Shown: one piece after another, positions 54,601-63,500 of the stretch
Layout of the letters: each line of letters opens with the position of its first letter
How positions within the stretch are numbered: the stretch's first letter is position 1
NCBI GenBank assembly: GCA_023630585.1
Contig: CM042568.1
Coordinates: forward strand, 2,520,016-2,584,015
DNA: 64,000 nt
Source of the DNA: Cranoglanis bouderius
Lineage: Eukaryota > Chordata > Actinopteri > Siluriformes > Cranoglanididae
Direction of reading: 5' to 3'
Made by a program: the position numbers and the translations under genes
Notes under the pieces: model-generated
What the model saw: the letters and a program-made list of their open reading frames with translations, nothing else
Database searches by the model: none
Told to the model about the DNA's origin: nothing

Positions 54601-56060
54601 CCGGTACCGCTCACCCCGGTTCCCTACGCACATACCACCTTTTGTCCCACAAGTACTGGTGGCCCAACATGGCCCAAGAAGTACTACAGGCGGTCAAATC
54701 TTGTGACATCTGCGCCCAAACTAAGGTACCCAGAACCTTCCCTGCCGGCAAACTCATGCCACTACCCACTCCTCAACGACCTTGGTCACACCTCGCAGTA
54801 GACTTCATCACGGACCTCCCCAATTCTCTAGGCCACACCACCGTTTTTGTTATTTTAGATCGGTTCTCCAAATCCCTCCGTCTAATTTCCTTGCCCAATC
54901 TACCATCAGCCTTCCACACAGCAGAACTTATATTCTCGCATGTATTTCGTTATTTTGGGATCCCCGAAGACATAGTTAGCGATCGGGGACCGCAGTTCAT
55001 ATCTCGCGTATGGTCCGGCTTTATGGGTAAATTGGGAGTGAATGTGAGCCTTACGTCGGGATACCACCCCGAATCCAACGGGCAAGCGGAACGGGTTAAC
55101 CAAGAAGTCGGAAGGATGCTCCGTTCGTTCTGTCACAAAAATCCCTCTGATTGGGCCCGCTTCCTGCCCTGGGTGGAATACGCCCAGAACTCACTCCGCC
55201 ATTCTGCCACTAACCTGACCCCATTCCAATGCGTGCTAGGTTATCAGCCCCCTCTATTTCCGTGGGACGCCACGGCCACGGACGCACCAGCCGTAAACGA
55301 ATGGTTTGACCGCAGTGAACAGGTCTGGGCAAGCACCCATAGGAGACTAAAACAAGCAGCCTCAAAATCAAAGGCCCAAGCGGATCGCCACCGACAGGAA
55401 ACACCACGCTACCAACCCGGTGAACGGGTATGGCTCTCCACCCAAAACTTGCACCTCAGACATCCCTGCCAGAAGCTCTGTCCTCGTTACCTCGGCCCCT
55501 TCAAAGTCATCAGGCCCATCAATGAGGTAACCTACAGACTAGCCATCCCCAAACATTGGCGCATTTCCCCCTCATTTCACGTTTCTCTCCTGAAACCCTT
55601 CCACACAGGTATCCTCACCTCTCAAAACCCTTCTAATCCACCTCCCCCACAGGAAGTTGACGGACAACTGGCCTATCGTATTCACCAGATTCTCAAATCC
55701 CGGCGACGTCAAGGAAAACTTCAGTACCTCATTGACTGGAAGGGGTACGGGCCCGAGGAACAGAGCTGGGTGGCGGCTAAGGACATGCTGGACCCTGAAA
55801 TGGTGGACGAATTTCACCGCATCAATCCAGAATACCCAAAACCTAGACCCAGAGGTCGACCCAGGCAAGGAGAGGCTCCCGGAGTGAGCCCTTTGGGGGG
55901 GGGCTCTGTTAGGTCGCGCAAAAAGCGCGACTTCCATTACCAGAATTCTCATCCACACACTCCACACTACACTTCCCAGCAAGCTCGGCGGCCTACAAAC
56001 ATGGCCGCCAGGGACTACAACACCCACACACTACCTCGGTCACAATCACCCGCTTTCTAA
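51678..56060 (+). CDS. Gag-Pol polyprotein, Ty3/gypsy chromovirus type
   Basis: A single frame of 1,460 codons with no stop or frameshift. Residues 1-240 are Gag (capsid-like, with a coiled N-terminus). The CCHC nucleocapsid knuckle is CLYCGRADHSLHSC (Cys260, Cys263, His268, Cys273). The aspartic protease has DSG at 325-327. RT lies at about 470-690 with YIDD at 641-644. RNase H carries Asp791, Glu834, Asp861 and Asp904. Integrase has a zinc-binding region with His972, His979, Cys1009 and Cys1012, and a catalytic Asp1042, Asp1102, Glu1138 set (D-35-E). A GPF module lies near 1273 and a chromodomain at about 1327-1385 (LIDWKGYGPEEQSWV), which in such elements directs integration to chromatin. 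The first ATG directly follows the primer-binding region. Gag and Pol are fused in one frame, so no frameshift is needed. The last 50 codons (1411-1460) lie inside the 3' LTR. Confidence 0.95.
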   Translation: MDAAEEIRQAIAAHGQIINAQQQRLGEMDQSLQLLSQVTATATQRAAPTSFSTPRLPMPLPDKYNGDTGLCKGFILQCSLYFDCCGEMGDHEKVARFISLLTGKALRWAAAVRERGGDAVASYDTFVSMFRRVFDHAPDHQEVGERLLTLRQGSLRVADYALEFRTIAAGSGWNDVALKAVFRQGLNPAIITEMACRDEPLNLDSLIDLAIRLDQLLYSRRHPSQHPEPTRLPASDEPMQIGHAKLDPNEKERRRRENLCLYCGRADHSLHSCPVRPTSLTPTRGGQRTRSTPVSQIPDVTSCSFTLPVYLEHSGVCTLVTAMLDSGAAGNFIDEEIVCQLDLDTRPLPQPLKIQAIDGTPIGNITRHTHTLGLRVSALHHEELSFWVIKSTRYPVVLGLPWLRKHNPHISWANQQILNWSPFCHQQCLNTLSLTVATTSVESPENAPTVCIPHEYNDLKEVFSKLRASGLPPHRSYDCSIDLLPGMTPPRGHIYPLSQAEHKAMSEYIQEALQQGYIRHSTSPAAASFFFVAKKGGGLRPCIDYRGLNRASVKYPYPLPLVPSALEQLREARYFTKLDLRSAYNLVRIREGDEWKTAFSTTTGHYEYLVMPYGLTNAPSVFQCLINDVLRDMLGKFVVAYIDDILIYSPNYKLHVSQVRQVLTRLLENGLYVKAEKCEFHTNTTTFLGYVISPEGVAMDKSKVTAVTQWPTPTTIKELQSFLGFANFYRRFIRGFSSIALPLTSLLRGGPRRLVWNHEAEGAFSRLKTAFTTAPILKHPDPSCPFVVEVDASEAGVGAVLSQRLGEKPKLHPVAFFSKKLSPAEQNYDVGDRELLAIKLALEEWRHWLEGAEHPFTVFTDHKNLEYLHTAKRLNPRQARWSLFFARFQFTLSYRPGSKNHKADALSRLHTRDSPPSKPDHILPPSCFVGNVHWEFDSLLHKFPRRYVPSACPPTKLFVPSTYRTRLIRWAHTVPGTAHPGSLRTYHLLSHKYWWPNMAQEVLQAVKSCDICAQTKVPRTFPAGKLMPLPTPQRPWSHLAVDFITDLPNSLGHTTVFVILDRFSKSLRLISLPNLPSAFHTAELIFSHVFRYFGIPEDIVSDRGPQFISRVWSGFMGKLGVNVSLTSGYHPESNGQAERVNQEVGRMLRSFCHKNPSDWARFLPWVEYAQNSLRHSATNLTPFQCVLGYQPPLFPWDATATDAPAVNEWFDRSEQVWASTHRRLKQAASKSKAQADRHRQETPRYQPGERVWLSTQNLHLRHPCQKLCPRYLGPFKVIRPINEVTYRLAIPKHWRISPSFHVSLLKPFHTGILTSQNPSNPPPPQEVDGQLAYRIHQILKSRRRQGKLQYLIDWKGYGPEEQSWVAAKDMLDPEMVDEFHRINPEYPKPRPRGRPRQGEAPGVSPLGGGSVRSRKKRDFHYQNSHPHTPHYTSQQARRPTNMAARDYNTHTLPRSQSPAF
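55891..55906 (+). promoter_or_regulatory. Polypurine tract, plus-strand primer
   Basis: CTTTGGGGGGGGGCTC immediately precedes the 3' LTR. The nine-G run (55895-55903) is the likely RNase H-resistant primer. It is shorter and less A-rich than in many retroelements, so the exact primer is inferred. Confidence 0.6.
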
Positions 56061-56588
56061 TCCCGCGCACCTGTCTTCCATTTCACTAATACTCTATTTA
56101 AGGAATCTTATGTTACAGGTCGGATGCGAAGTATCGTTTGTTTCTTCCAAATCGACTGAGCTACTTCATTCTGGACTGATTCTCACGGCATTTGAAACTA
56201 AGCTAAGTACCTTGGACTCCGACTTCCTCTCAAGCCCTCTCTCTATTTTACACATCTCTGTGATAGGTTTGCTTGCACAAGTGTTTGATTTTTTGTTAGC
56301 GCAAATAGCTAGCACACTTTATTTAGTCACCGCTATTTTGTTGTATGGGTTCTCTGTTGGATGCTGTTTTCTCCGTTTGGTTTTTCCGTAGTAAAGTGTG
56401 TGTCTTTTTTTTTACTGCTAGCGCTAACACTTTTGAGAGTGTGTTTAAACTTGATCACGTTATCCTGCGAAGACTCGAAGCCTTCTATAAACCTGTTGTT
56501 TGCCCTGTGTCCTTTCCACATGTGTGCTGAATAAACTGACGAAGTTTTTGACCGCAACTGCGTCCAGCTTACTTCTGGAGCTGTAACA
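55907..56588 (+). repeat. 3' LTR
   Basis: 682 bp and nearly identical to the 5' LTR. Its first 154 bp are translated as the C-terminus of the polyprotein, with the stop at 56058-56060. AATAAA lies at 56530-56535. The right copy of the TTTAC target duplication follows at 56589-56593. Confidence 0.95.
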
Positions 56589-56639
56589 TTTACGGAAAAA
56601 TCACAACTATTTCACGTGTGATCACGTGAGTAATATGTA

Positions 56640-57490
56640 ATCACACATGAAAAGGAATGAATCATGTGAGGAATATGAAAATAAACAGTGCATTAAACAA
56701 ATGAAATCATGTGAAAATAAATGAATCATGTGAAACTGAATCAGTCAAAATTAAAATAAAATGGAAATAAATGAATTGTGATAATTAATGAATCATAAAA
56801 AAATCATATATGAAAATAAATGAATCAGATGAAACTGTATAAATCATGAAACAATTAGTGAATCATGTACAAATAAATGAATCGTGAAAATAAATGAATC
56901 GTGAAAATAAATGAATCATTTTAAAATAAATGAATCGTTTGAAATTAAATGAATCATGTGAAATTAAATGAATAATGTGAAAATAAATAAATCATTTGAA
57001 AACAAATGAATTATTTGAAAATAAATGAATCATGTGAAAATAAATGAATCGTGAAAATAAATGAATCATTTTAAAATAAATGAATCGTTTGAAATTAAAT
57101 GAATCATGTGAAAATAAATGAATCATGTGAAAATAAATGAATCATTTTAAAATAAATGAATCGTCTGAAATTAAATGAATCATTTTAAAATAAATGAATC
57201 GTTTGAAATTAAATGAATCATGTGAAAATAAATGAATCATTTTAAAATAAATGAATCGTCTGAAATTAAATGAATCATTTTAAAATAAATGAATCGTCTG
57301 AAATTAAATGAATCATTTTAAAATAAATGAATCGTTTGAAATTAAATGAATCATGTGAAAAGAAATGAATCATTTTAAAATAAATGAATCGTCTGAAATT
57401 AAATGAATCATGTGAAAATAAATGAATCATATGAAACTAAATGAATCATCTGAAAATAAATGAATCGTGAAAATTAAAGAATCATGTATT
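56640..57490. repeat. 19-20-bp AT-rich minisatellite (AAATAAATGAATCATGTGAA)
   Basis: About 40 units of AAATAAATGAATCATGTGAA and the variants ATCATTTTA, ATCGTTTGA, ATCGTCTGA. Variants are arranged in repeating groups between 57050 and 57400. The array begins close to the LTR element, but the target duplication shows that the LTR element inserted separately. Confidence 0.9.
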
Positions 57491-57567
57491 TTTTTTTATT
57501 TTTTTTTTTTAGTGGAAATAAAGGAAGTGTGAGAATAAAACCCTGCATTTTCATGTGGAACTGCTGT

Positions 57568-57660
57568 GAAATATAAAGTTGTGTGAAATATAAAGTTGTG
57601 TGAAATATAAAGTTGTGTGAAATATAAAGTTGTGTGAAATATAAAGTTGTGTGAAATATA
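57568..57660. repeat. 17-bp tandem repeat (GTGTGAAATATAAAGTT)
   Basis: Five to six perfect units. The 108-codon minus-strand frame is built on this repeat (Tyr-Phe-Thr-Gln) and is not a gene. Confidence 0.95.
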
Positions 57661-58372
57661 AGATGTGACGTGAAGTGTGTAAAAACCCCAAGTGTAAATG
57701 TGTGACTTTTCTGTAAGAGATTGCGAGCTGGTAGGGGAGCCTGAGTGATAGTGATGAAGATCGAGAAGCCAATTTAGCATCCCATATCCCTCCTGTGTCA
57801 ATGCCATGGCTTTAACTGTCAATCAAACGTCAAATCCCAACCACAGCATAGGCCTTGACTGAAGTGTGGATCGATGGTGTTCGGCGCAGTAAGGACAGTA
57901 ATGTGCCTCTGCTTGCAAAGAAAAACACCAACAATACACACAAGGTTCTCTTCTATTCATCTTCTATCCATCATAGCCATGTAGCATTGTGCAGGTAAAA
58001 AGGGCAAGCACGATTATCATTTATCTTTTAGCAAATTATGTAAGAGGCATTACCGCTCTTTGAGACCAACAGTACCTGATATTTCACCCTCTCCAGACAT
58101 CTACTGACGCCTACGATGGATTAGCTACATTACAGCCGGGCTACATTCAGCTTTCCTCTCTACATAGCTGCTCTCTACTTTATGGACAAGGACGATCCTT
58201 TTCATTGGGTTTAAAAAATATATACATATATTTGTGGTAACAGAACAGAAAAGAAGAGAGTATCTAGCCTGCTAGCACATATTAGCATAGCTCATATTCT
58301 GAGTTTATTTAAGGCAAGACACTATAGTTAAATAAGGTGAATCTATACACCATCTTTTGGGTTTGAGGTGAT
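57661..58372. other. Non-coding stretch
   Basis: I see no gene or named repeat. Confidence 0.5.
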
Positions 58373-58436
58373 GCAGAGGACAAATTCCATGTATGGGTTA
58401 CCATACATTGGCCTTCACATGTCACGTTCACTTTTT
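58373..58436 (+). mobile_element. SINE 3' fragment (family of 2318-2588)
   Basis: GCAGAGGACAAATTCCATGT followed by TACCATACATTGGCCTTCAC matches, in opposite orientation, the 3' part of the SINE at 2318-2588. The tRNA-like head is absent. Confidence 0.7.
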
Positions 58437-58880
58437 TAACACGTCTACATATAAATATGTAGACGTGAAATTCTAAACTTACTTCTCATATTCTCAATCG
58501 TTTGATCTCAAACCCAAATGTCTTCAGTCTACAGCAAAAAAAACAAATGAATTGGCCTTGCCATTCCAATAGTTTTGGAAGGGACCGTAGCTGCAACAGA
58601 TCAGTTTTTAGCTATCTGGGAATTCAGTCTAAGTAAATTCTAACAGCAGCACATGGCTAGCGGCTGATATGAAGAATTCTGGAAGCAGATCTGTGATTTA
58701 ACATGGTCAAAATAAAATGGAGATGAAATGTGCTGTTGCTTTGTTTCGATACAGCAGCCCATCTCTCTTTTCATGTTTTTATCCGTGTTTTTACTGAGGA
58801 AAGGACAAAGTTGCTCATTTTGAATAAAACTACAGCACAGTATAAAAGTGAATGCATAAAGGTGAAAGGAAAAGGATTAA
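58437..58880. other. Non-coding stretch
   Basis: No gene. A small palindrome ACGTCTACATATAAATATGT AGACGT lies at 58441-58466. Confidence 0.5.
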
Positions 58881-58894
58881 AAAAAAAAAAAAAA

Positions 58895-59195
58895 CACCTG
58901 CATAATGAAATAAGCGCAGATCGGACGAAGCGGAGCGCTAATCCCGCTCGCTCCTCATCCCTTTTTTTTTTTTGGAAATATTATTAATTATATTCAAAGA
59001 GGGAAGTACAAAAGCAGAAAGCGAGCTTTGAACACCGAGGGCCCTAAATGTCATCCGCCTGCTTTGAAGTGCATGGAGTCCGCCTTTGTTTTTTCCCTCT
59101 CTCTCTCTATTCAGCAGCGGAGCACGGCTGCTTTCAGCGGGGGCATTATGGGCACACCACGCGCTGCCATTATGGACAGACAAAACACACTCCTG
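58895..59195. other. Candidate conserved non-coding element
   Basis: Non-repetitive sequence such as CGGAGCGCTAATCCCGCTCG, TATTATTAATTATATTCAAA, TGTCATCCGCCTGCTTTGAA and GGGGGCATTATGGGCACACC, without coding signal, resembles regulatory DNA. No alignment is available. Confidence 0.27.
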
Positions 59196-59201
59196 TGTGC
59201 A

Positions 59202-59202
<1 letters not shown>

Positions 59203-59244
<42 letters not shown>

Positions 59245-59252
59245 ACACACAC
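59203..59252. repeat. (CA)n microsatellite
   Basis: CA run with one GA interruption. Confidence 0.95.
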
Positions 59253-59435
59253 TGCTGCAGCGACGACTAGACTGTGGATCTATAATGGAATGATTTTTTT
59301 TTTTTTTAAAACACTGCTTTTTTTCTCACAAATCCATTAAATGTGATAAACATCCAAACATCTAAACAGGAATGGTCCAAATGGGTGTGTCCCAATATTG
59401 TAATGAGTTCACTTGATTGACAGCCATCAATCACA

Positions 59436-61190
59436 ATGACAATCAGAGCACTGCCTCTAAACAAACCAATCAGAGTACTGCCTTTAAAACAAACCAATCA
59501 GATCACTGCCTCTAAGGAGACCAATCAGATCACTGCATCTAAACAGAGCAATCAGATCACTGCCTCTAAACAGACCAATCAGAGCACTGCCTCTAAACAA
59601 ACCAATCAGATCACTGCCTCTAAAAAGATCAATCAGAACACTGCCTCTAAACAGACCAATCAGAGCACTGCATCTAAACAGAGCAATCAGATCACTGCCT
59701 CTAAACAGACCAATCAGAGCACTGCCTCTAAACAAACCAATCAGATCACTACCTCTAAAGAAACCAATCAGAGCACTGCCTCTAAACAAACCAATCAGAT
59801 CACTGCCTCTAAACAGAGCAATCAGATCACTACATCTAAACAAACCAATCAGAGTACTGCCTTTAAAACAAACAAATCAGAGCACTGCCTCTAAGGAGAC
59901 CAATCAGAACACTGCCTCTAAACAGACCAATCAGAGCACTGCCTCTACACAAACCAATCAGAGTACTGCCTTTAAAACAAACCAATCAGAGCACTGCCTT
60001 TAATACAAACCAATCGCGGCACTGCCTCTAAACAGACCAATCAGATCATTGCCTCTAAACAGACCAATCAGAGTACTGCCTTTAAAACAAACTAATCAGA
60101 GCACTGCCTCTAAACAAACCAATCAGATCACTACCTCTAAACAGACCAATCAGAGCACTGCCTCTAAACAGACCAATCAGAGCACTGCCTCTAAACAAAG
60201 CAATCAGATCACTGCCTCTAAAGAGACCAATCAGAGTACTGCCTTTAAAACAAACCAATCAGAGCACTGCCTCTAAACAAACCAATCAGATCACTGCCTC
60301 TAAACAGAACAATCAGAGCACTACCTCTGAACAAACCAATCAGATCACTGCCTCTAAACAGACCAATCAGAACACTGCCTCTAAACAAACCAATCAGAAC
60401 ACTGCCTCTAAACAGACCAATCAGAGCACTGACCCAATACAAACCAATAGGAGGGCTGCCTCTAAACAGGCCAATCAGAGAACTGCCTTTAAACAGAGGT
60501 AGAGGTAATCAGAGCACTGACTTTAAACAAGGCAATCAGGTCAATGTCTCTAAACCATCCAATCAGAGCACTGCCTCGAAACAAAACAATCAGAGCACTG
60601 CTTCTGAACACACCAATCAGAGCACTGCCTCTAAATAGACTGACCAGAGCACTGCCTATAAACAGACCAATTAATGCATTGCCTCTAAAAAGACTAGAGT
60701 ACTGGCTCTAAACAGTCCAATCAGAGCACTGCTTCTAAACAGACCAATCAGAATGGACCAATCAGAGCACTGCCTCTAATTGGACGAATAAGAGCACTGC
60801 CTCTGCACATGCTAATCAAAGCACTGTCTTTAACCAGAGGAAACAGAGCACTGCCTCTAATTGGACGAATCAGAGCACTGCCTTTAATTGGACTAATCAG
60901 GGCACTGCCTTTAATTGGACTAATCAGAGCACTGCCTCTAATTGGATGAATCAGAGCACTGCCTCTAATTGGATGAATCAGAGCACTGCCTTTAATTGGA
61001 CAAATCAGAGCACTGCCTCTAATTGGATGAATCAGAGCACTGCCTTTAATTGGACAAATCAGAGCACTGCCTCTAATTGGATGAATCAGAGCACTGCTTC
61101 TGCACATAGTAATCAAAGCACTGCCTTTAAACAGAGGAATCAGAGCACTGCCTCTAGGAAAAAAAAAAAAAAAACACCACACCAATCAGA
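59436..61190. repeat. 27-bp minisatellite with a CCAAT box per unit
   Basis: About 64 units of AACAGACCAATCAGAGCACT plus GCCTCTA. From about 60740 the units switch to AATTGGATGAATCAGAGCACT-type variants. Since 27 is divisible by three, frames remain open on both strands (Ser-Asn-Gln-Thr on plus, Phe-Arg-Gly-Ser on minus, up to 152 codons). These are artefacts. Most units in the first part carry ACCAATCAG, a good NF-Y (CCAAT) match. Confidence 0.95.
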
Positions 61191-61742
61191 GCATTAGCCT
61201 TTATCTAACCTAAATTCCTCACAAATTAAATGCTGGATTGTTTTATGTGAATGAGGCTGAGTGCTTTTGTTGGACTTTAAACAGTTAAAGGTGTAATTAA
61301 GTAACAAGTTCTAGCCGTTTGCTAACCCCACCCCTCAAACTATCCGTCACTTAACATTCGGAAGTTTCATTTGAACACGAATACGAACGGGAATTGTTCT
61401 AAACGTCCACTTGGTCTTGCGTCTGTGCCGCCAGTCTCCCCGGACAGTGCAGCGAACACACGCTAAAACTCTGCAGTCTCAGTTTGTTAGCACATAGCTT
61501 CTGTGTCTCGCTGACAAGCTGTCGTGTTTGTCACTCTTCTTAATCTCTCTCGCTTTCATCGACCATTTCACATTCATGCACTTGATATTATTATTCAGCC
61601 CCGTTTCCCCGGAGAGGGAATTAGCAAACGAAAACAACGCCTGCCTCCGCTAATCCCTGTCTGTTAGCAAAGACTGCGTGACTGCTCGCCACATCCTCGC
61701 CCAAATCTGCATCGATTCAGGAAGTGTGTCAGAGGTTTGTCC

Positions 61743-61789
<47 letters not shown>
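61743..61789. repeat. (CA)n microsatellite
   Basis: CA run of about 46 bp. Confidence 0.95.
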
Positions 61790-61791
<2 letters not shown>

Positions 61792-62316
61792 TCTGTTAGC
61801 ACTGTTTGTGTGCCAGAGTCTGTCTGTGGCTTACTGTACGGAACTGAATCGTACATCATGTTTGGATGCAACAGCTGCGCTAGCTTCCTGCACGACTGCT
61901 AGTCTAATAAAATATAAACTAAATACCAAGTATTATTTGGGTTTAGATATTGGGGTGTGATTTTTAAAAGGAAAGTGAGTCACAGTAAAGATTTTTAGGT
62001 GCGACAGACTTTTTATTTTTAGTTCCAATATCCTCATATCTCCAGTACAAAACTAAAGGAGGTTACACAAGGTGATTACAGGCTAACACACACTCACTCA
62101 CTCACACACACACACCCATGCTCAGTTTCACTCACATTCGGCCGTCTCTGACTCTGTGTTTGAAAAGGACGTCACGAAGCACAGACCCCCTACAGAGACG
62201 AGGACCAGGTCAGCTCGACACCGCAAATAATCAGAGCCTGAATTTCACTCCGGCACGAATAACACAGCCTGGGGCCTAATCAAAGTCAGCTTAAAGGCAA
62301 AGAAATGACCAATTCA

Positions 62317-62319
<3 letters not shown>

Positions 62320-62361
<42 letters not shown>
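62320..62361. repeat. (CA)n microsatellite
   Basis: CA run of about 40 bp. Confidence 0.95.
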
Positions 62362-62363
<2 letters not shown>

Positions 62364-62436
62364 CTGCACGGAGCCATAAAAACTCTGGATATGAACACTG
62401 ACAAATCCAAAGGAGATCAAAAATTCTTACAGAGAA

Positions 62437-62888
62437 CTGTGTGTGTGTCAGCCTCAGTGAAGGAGGCGTGGCCTCTGTGTGTGTCAGCCTCAGTGAAGGA
62501 GGCGTGGCCTCTGTATGTGTCAGCCTCAGTGAAAGAGGCGTGGCCTCTGTGTGTGTCAGCCTCAGTGAAGAAGGCGTGGCCTCGGTGTGCGTCAGTCTCA
62601 GTGAAGGAGGCGTGGCCTCGGTGTGCGTCAGTCTCAGTGAAGGAGGCGTGGCCTCGGTGTGCGTCAGTCTCAGTGAAGGAGGCGTGGCCTCTGTGTGCGT
62701 CAGTCTAAGTGAAGGAGGCGTGGCCTCTGTGTGCGTCAGTCTCAGTGAAGGAGGCGTGGCCTCGGTGTACGTCAGTCTCAGTGAAGGAGGCGTGTCCTCT
62801 GTGTGCGTCAGCCTCAGTGAAGGAGGCGTGGCCTCTGTGTGCGTCAGTCTCAGTGAAGGAGGCGTGGCCTCTGTGTGTGTCAGTCTCA
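62437..62888. repeat. 36-bp minisatellite (AGTGAAGGAGGCGTGGCCTC)
   Basis: Twelve and a half units of GTGTGCGTCAGTCTCAGTGA followed by AGGAGGCGTGGCCTCG, with few changes. A 36-bp period keeps frames open on both strands (153 codons plus, 212 codons minus), but no start context, domain or composition supports a gene. Each unit has AGGCGTGGCC, a GC/GT-box-like site. Confidence 0.95.
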
Positions 62889-62968
62889 AATTTTTACAAT
62901 AAGCCATAAGAGATGTTTGATTTTTGATCAGATTTGATTTGATCATAACCATAAATACACTATTACCC

Positions 62969-62971
<3 letters not shown>

Positions 62972-63028
<57 letters not shown>
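62972..63028. repeat. (CA)n microsatellite
   Basis: CA run of about 56 bp. Confidence 0.95.
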
Positions 63029-63031
<3 letters not shown>

Positions 63032-63139
63032 GAAGCTGTGACTCAATGCGAGTCAGGTGGATGTTGGCCATTAGTTTAGCTGGAGAGGCCCGCGTAATTA
63101 CGGCTGGCATTTTGACAAGTGTTTGCTGGAGTGAAGGTC

Positions 63140-63141
<2 letters not shown>
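63029..63141. other. Candidate conserved non-coding element
   Basis: GTGGATGTTGGCCATTAGTT, then GCGTAATTACGGCTGGCATT and TGACAAGTGTTTGCTGG form a compact non-repetitive segment, trapped between CA and GT microsatellites, with a palindromic GTAATTAC core (about 63094-63101). Inference from appearance. Confidence 0.28.

Positions 63142-63191
<50 letters not shown>
63142..63191. repeat. (GT)n microsatellite
   Basis: GT run of about 48 bp. Confidence 0.95.
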
Positions 63192-63194
<3 letters not shown>

Positions 63195-63304
63195 GGAGAG
63201 ATTCATGCTAATCTCACAGCGAGACACTCCACCATCGCTCTATACCAATTAGAGAGAGAGACAGGGGAGGGGGAAACTGAGACAGGAGCGCAGTTTCATC
63301 CACC

Positions 63305-63500
63305 TGCTTTTACTTTTCCATTTATTCATTTGGCCGAGGCTTTTATCCGGAGAGAGTTACAGCTGAGGCAGAACCCAGTCTCAGCGCTTCAGGGTTAAGG
63401 CCACTTGCTTAAGGGCTCAACAGCTCTCTGGCCATCCTGGGATTTCAACTGACAACCATTTGATTACAAGCACAGAAGTTTAACTACTGAGTTTCCTATT
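63305..63500 (-). mobile_element. tRNA-derived SINE
   Basis: On the minus strand the head reads AACTCAGTAGTTAAACTTCT GTGCTTG and a box B-like GTTGAAATCCCAGG. The body includes GAGCCCTTAAGCAAGTGGCC TTAACCCTGAAG and ends in CGGATAAAAGCCTCGGCCAA ATGAATAAATGG. The CTTTTATCC-type 3' part is shared with 29755-29960. Confidence 0.65.

Larger units (their letters stand above)
50979..56588 (+). mobile_element. Full-length Ty3/gypsy chromodomain LTR retrotransposon (Tf1/sushi-like)
   Basis: This 5,610-bp element has two 682-bp LTRs (50979-51660 and 55907-56588), both starting TG and ending CA. A TTTAC target duplication flanks it. A single uninterrupted Gag-Pol frame (51678-56060) has the order capsid/nucleocapsid, protease, RT, RNase H, integrase, chromodomain. 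The LTRs differ at three positions that I could find by eye (about 51162, 51632 and 51654 against their partners), so insertion was recent. The primer-binding region is not tRNA-like but matches the start of the predicted transcript, indicating self-priming as in the Tf1/sushi group. There is no env-like frame. It could be capable of autonomous movement. Confidence 0.95.
61191..62436. other. Non-coding stretch with two (CA)n runs and possible conserved segments
   Basis: No gene. CA runs lie at 61743-61789 and 62320-62361. The segments 61490-61720 and 62110-62310 (for example GCCTGGGGCCTAATCAAAGT CAGC at 62268-62290) look single-copy and possibly regulatory. Confidence 0.4.

Noticed and set aside
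55657..56060. Possible envelope-like third gene at the 3' end of the LTR element
   Set aside because: The region after integrase encodes a chromodomain and a short basic tail in the same frame. No signal peptide or membrane segment is present, and overlapping frames are shadows.
59436..59894. 152-codon frame of Ser-Asn-Gln-Thr repeats
   Set aside because: Product of a 27-bp tandem repeat. The opposite strand is equally open.
62314..62952. 212-codon minus-strand and 153-codon plus-strand open frames
   Set aside because: They exist only because the repeat period is 36 bp. Composition is a single repeated peptide on each strand and there is no gene context.
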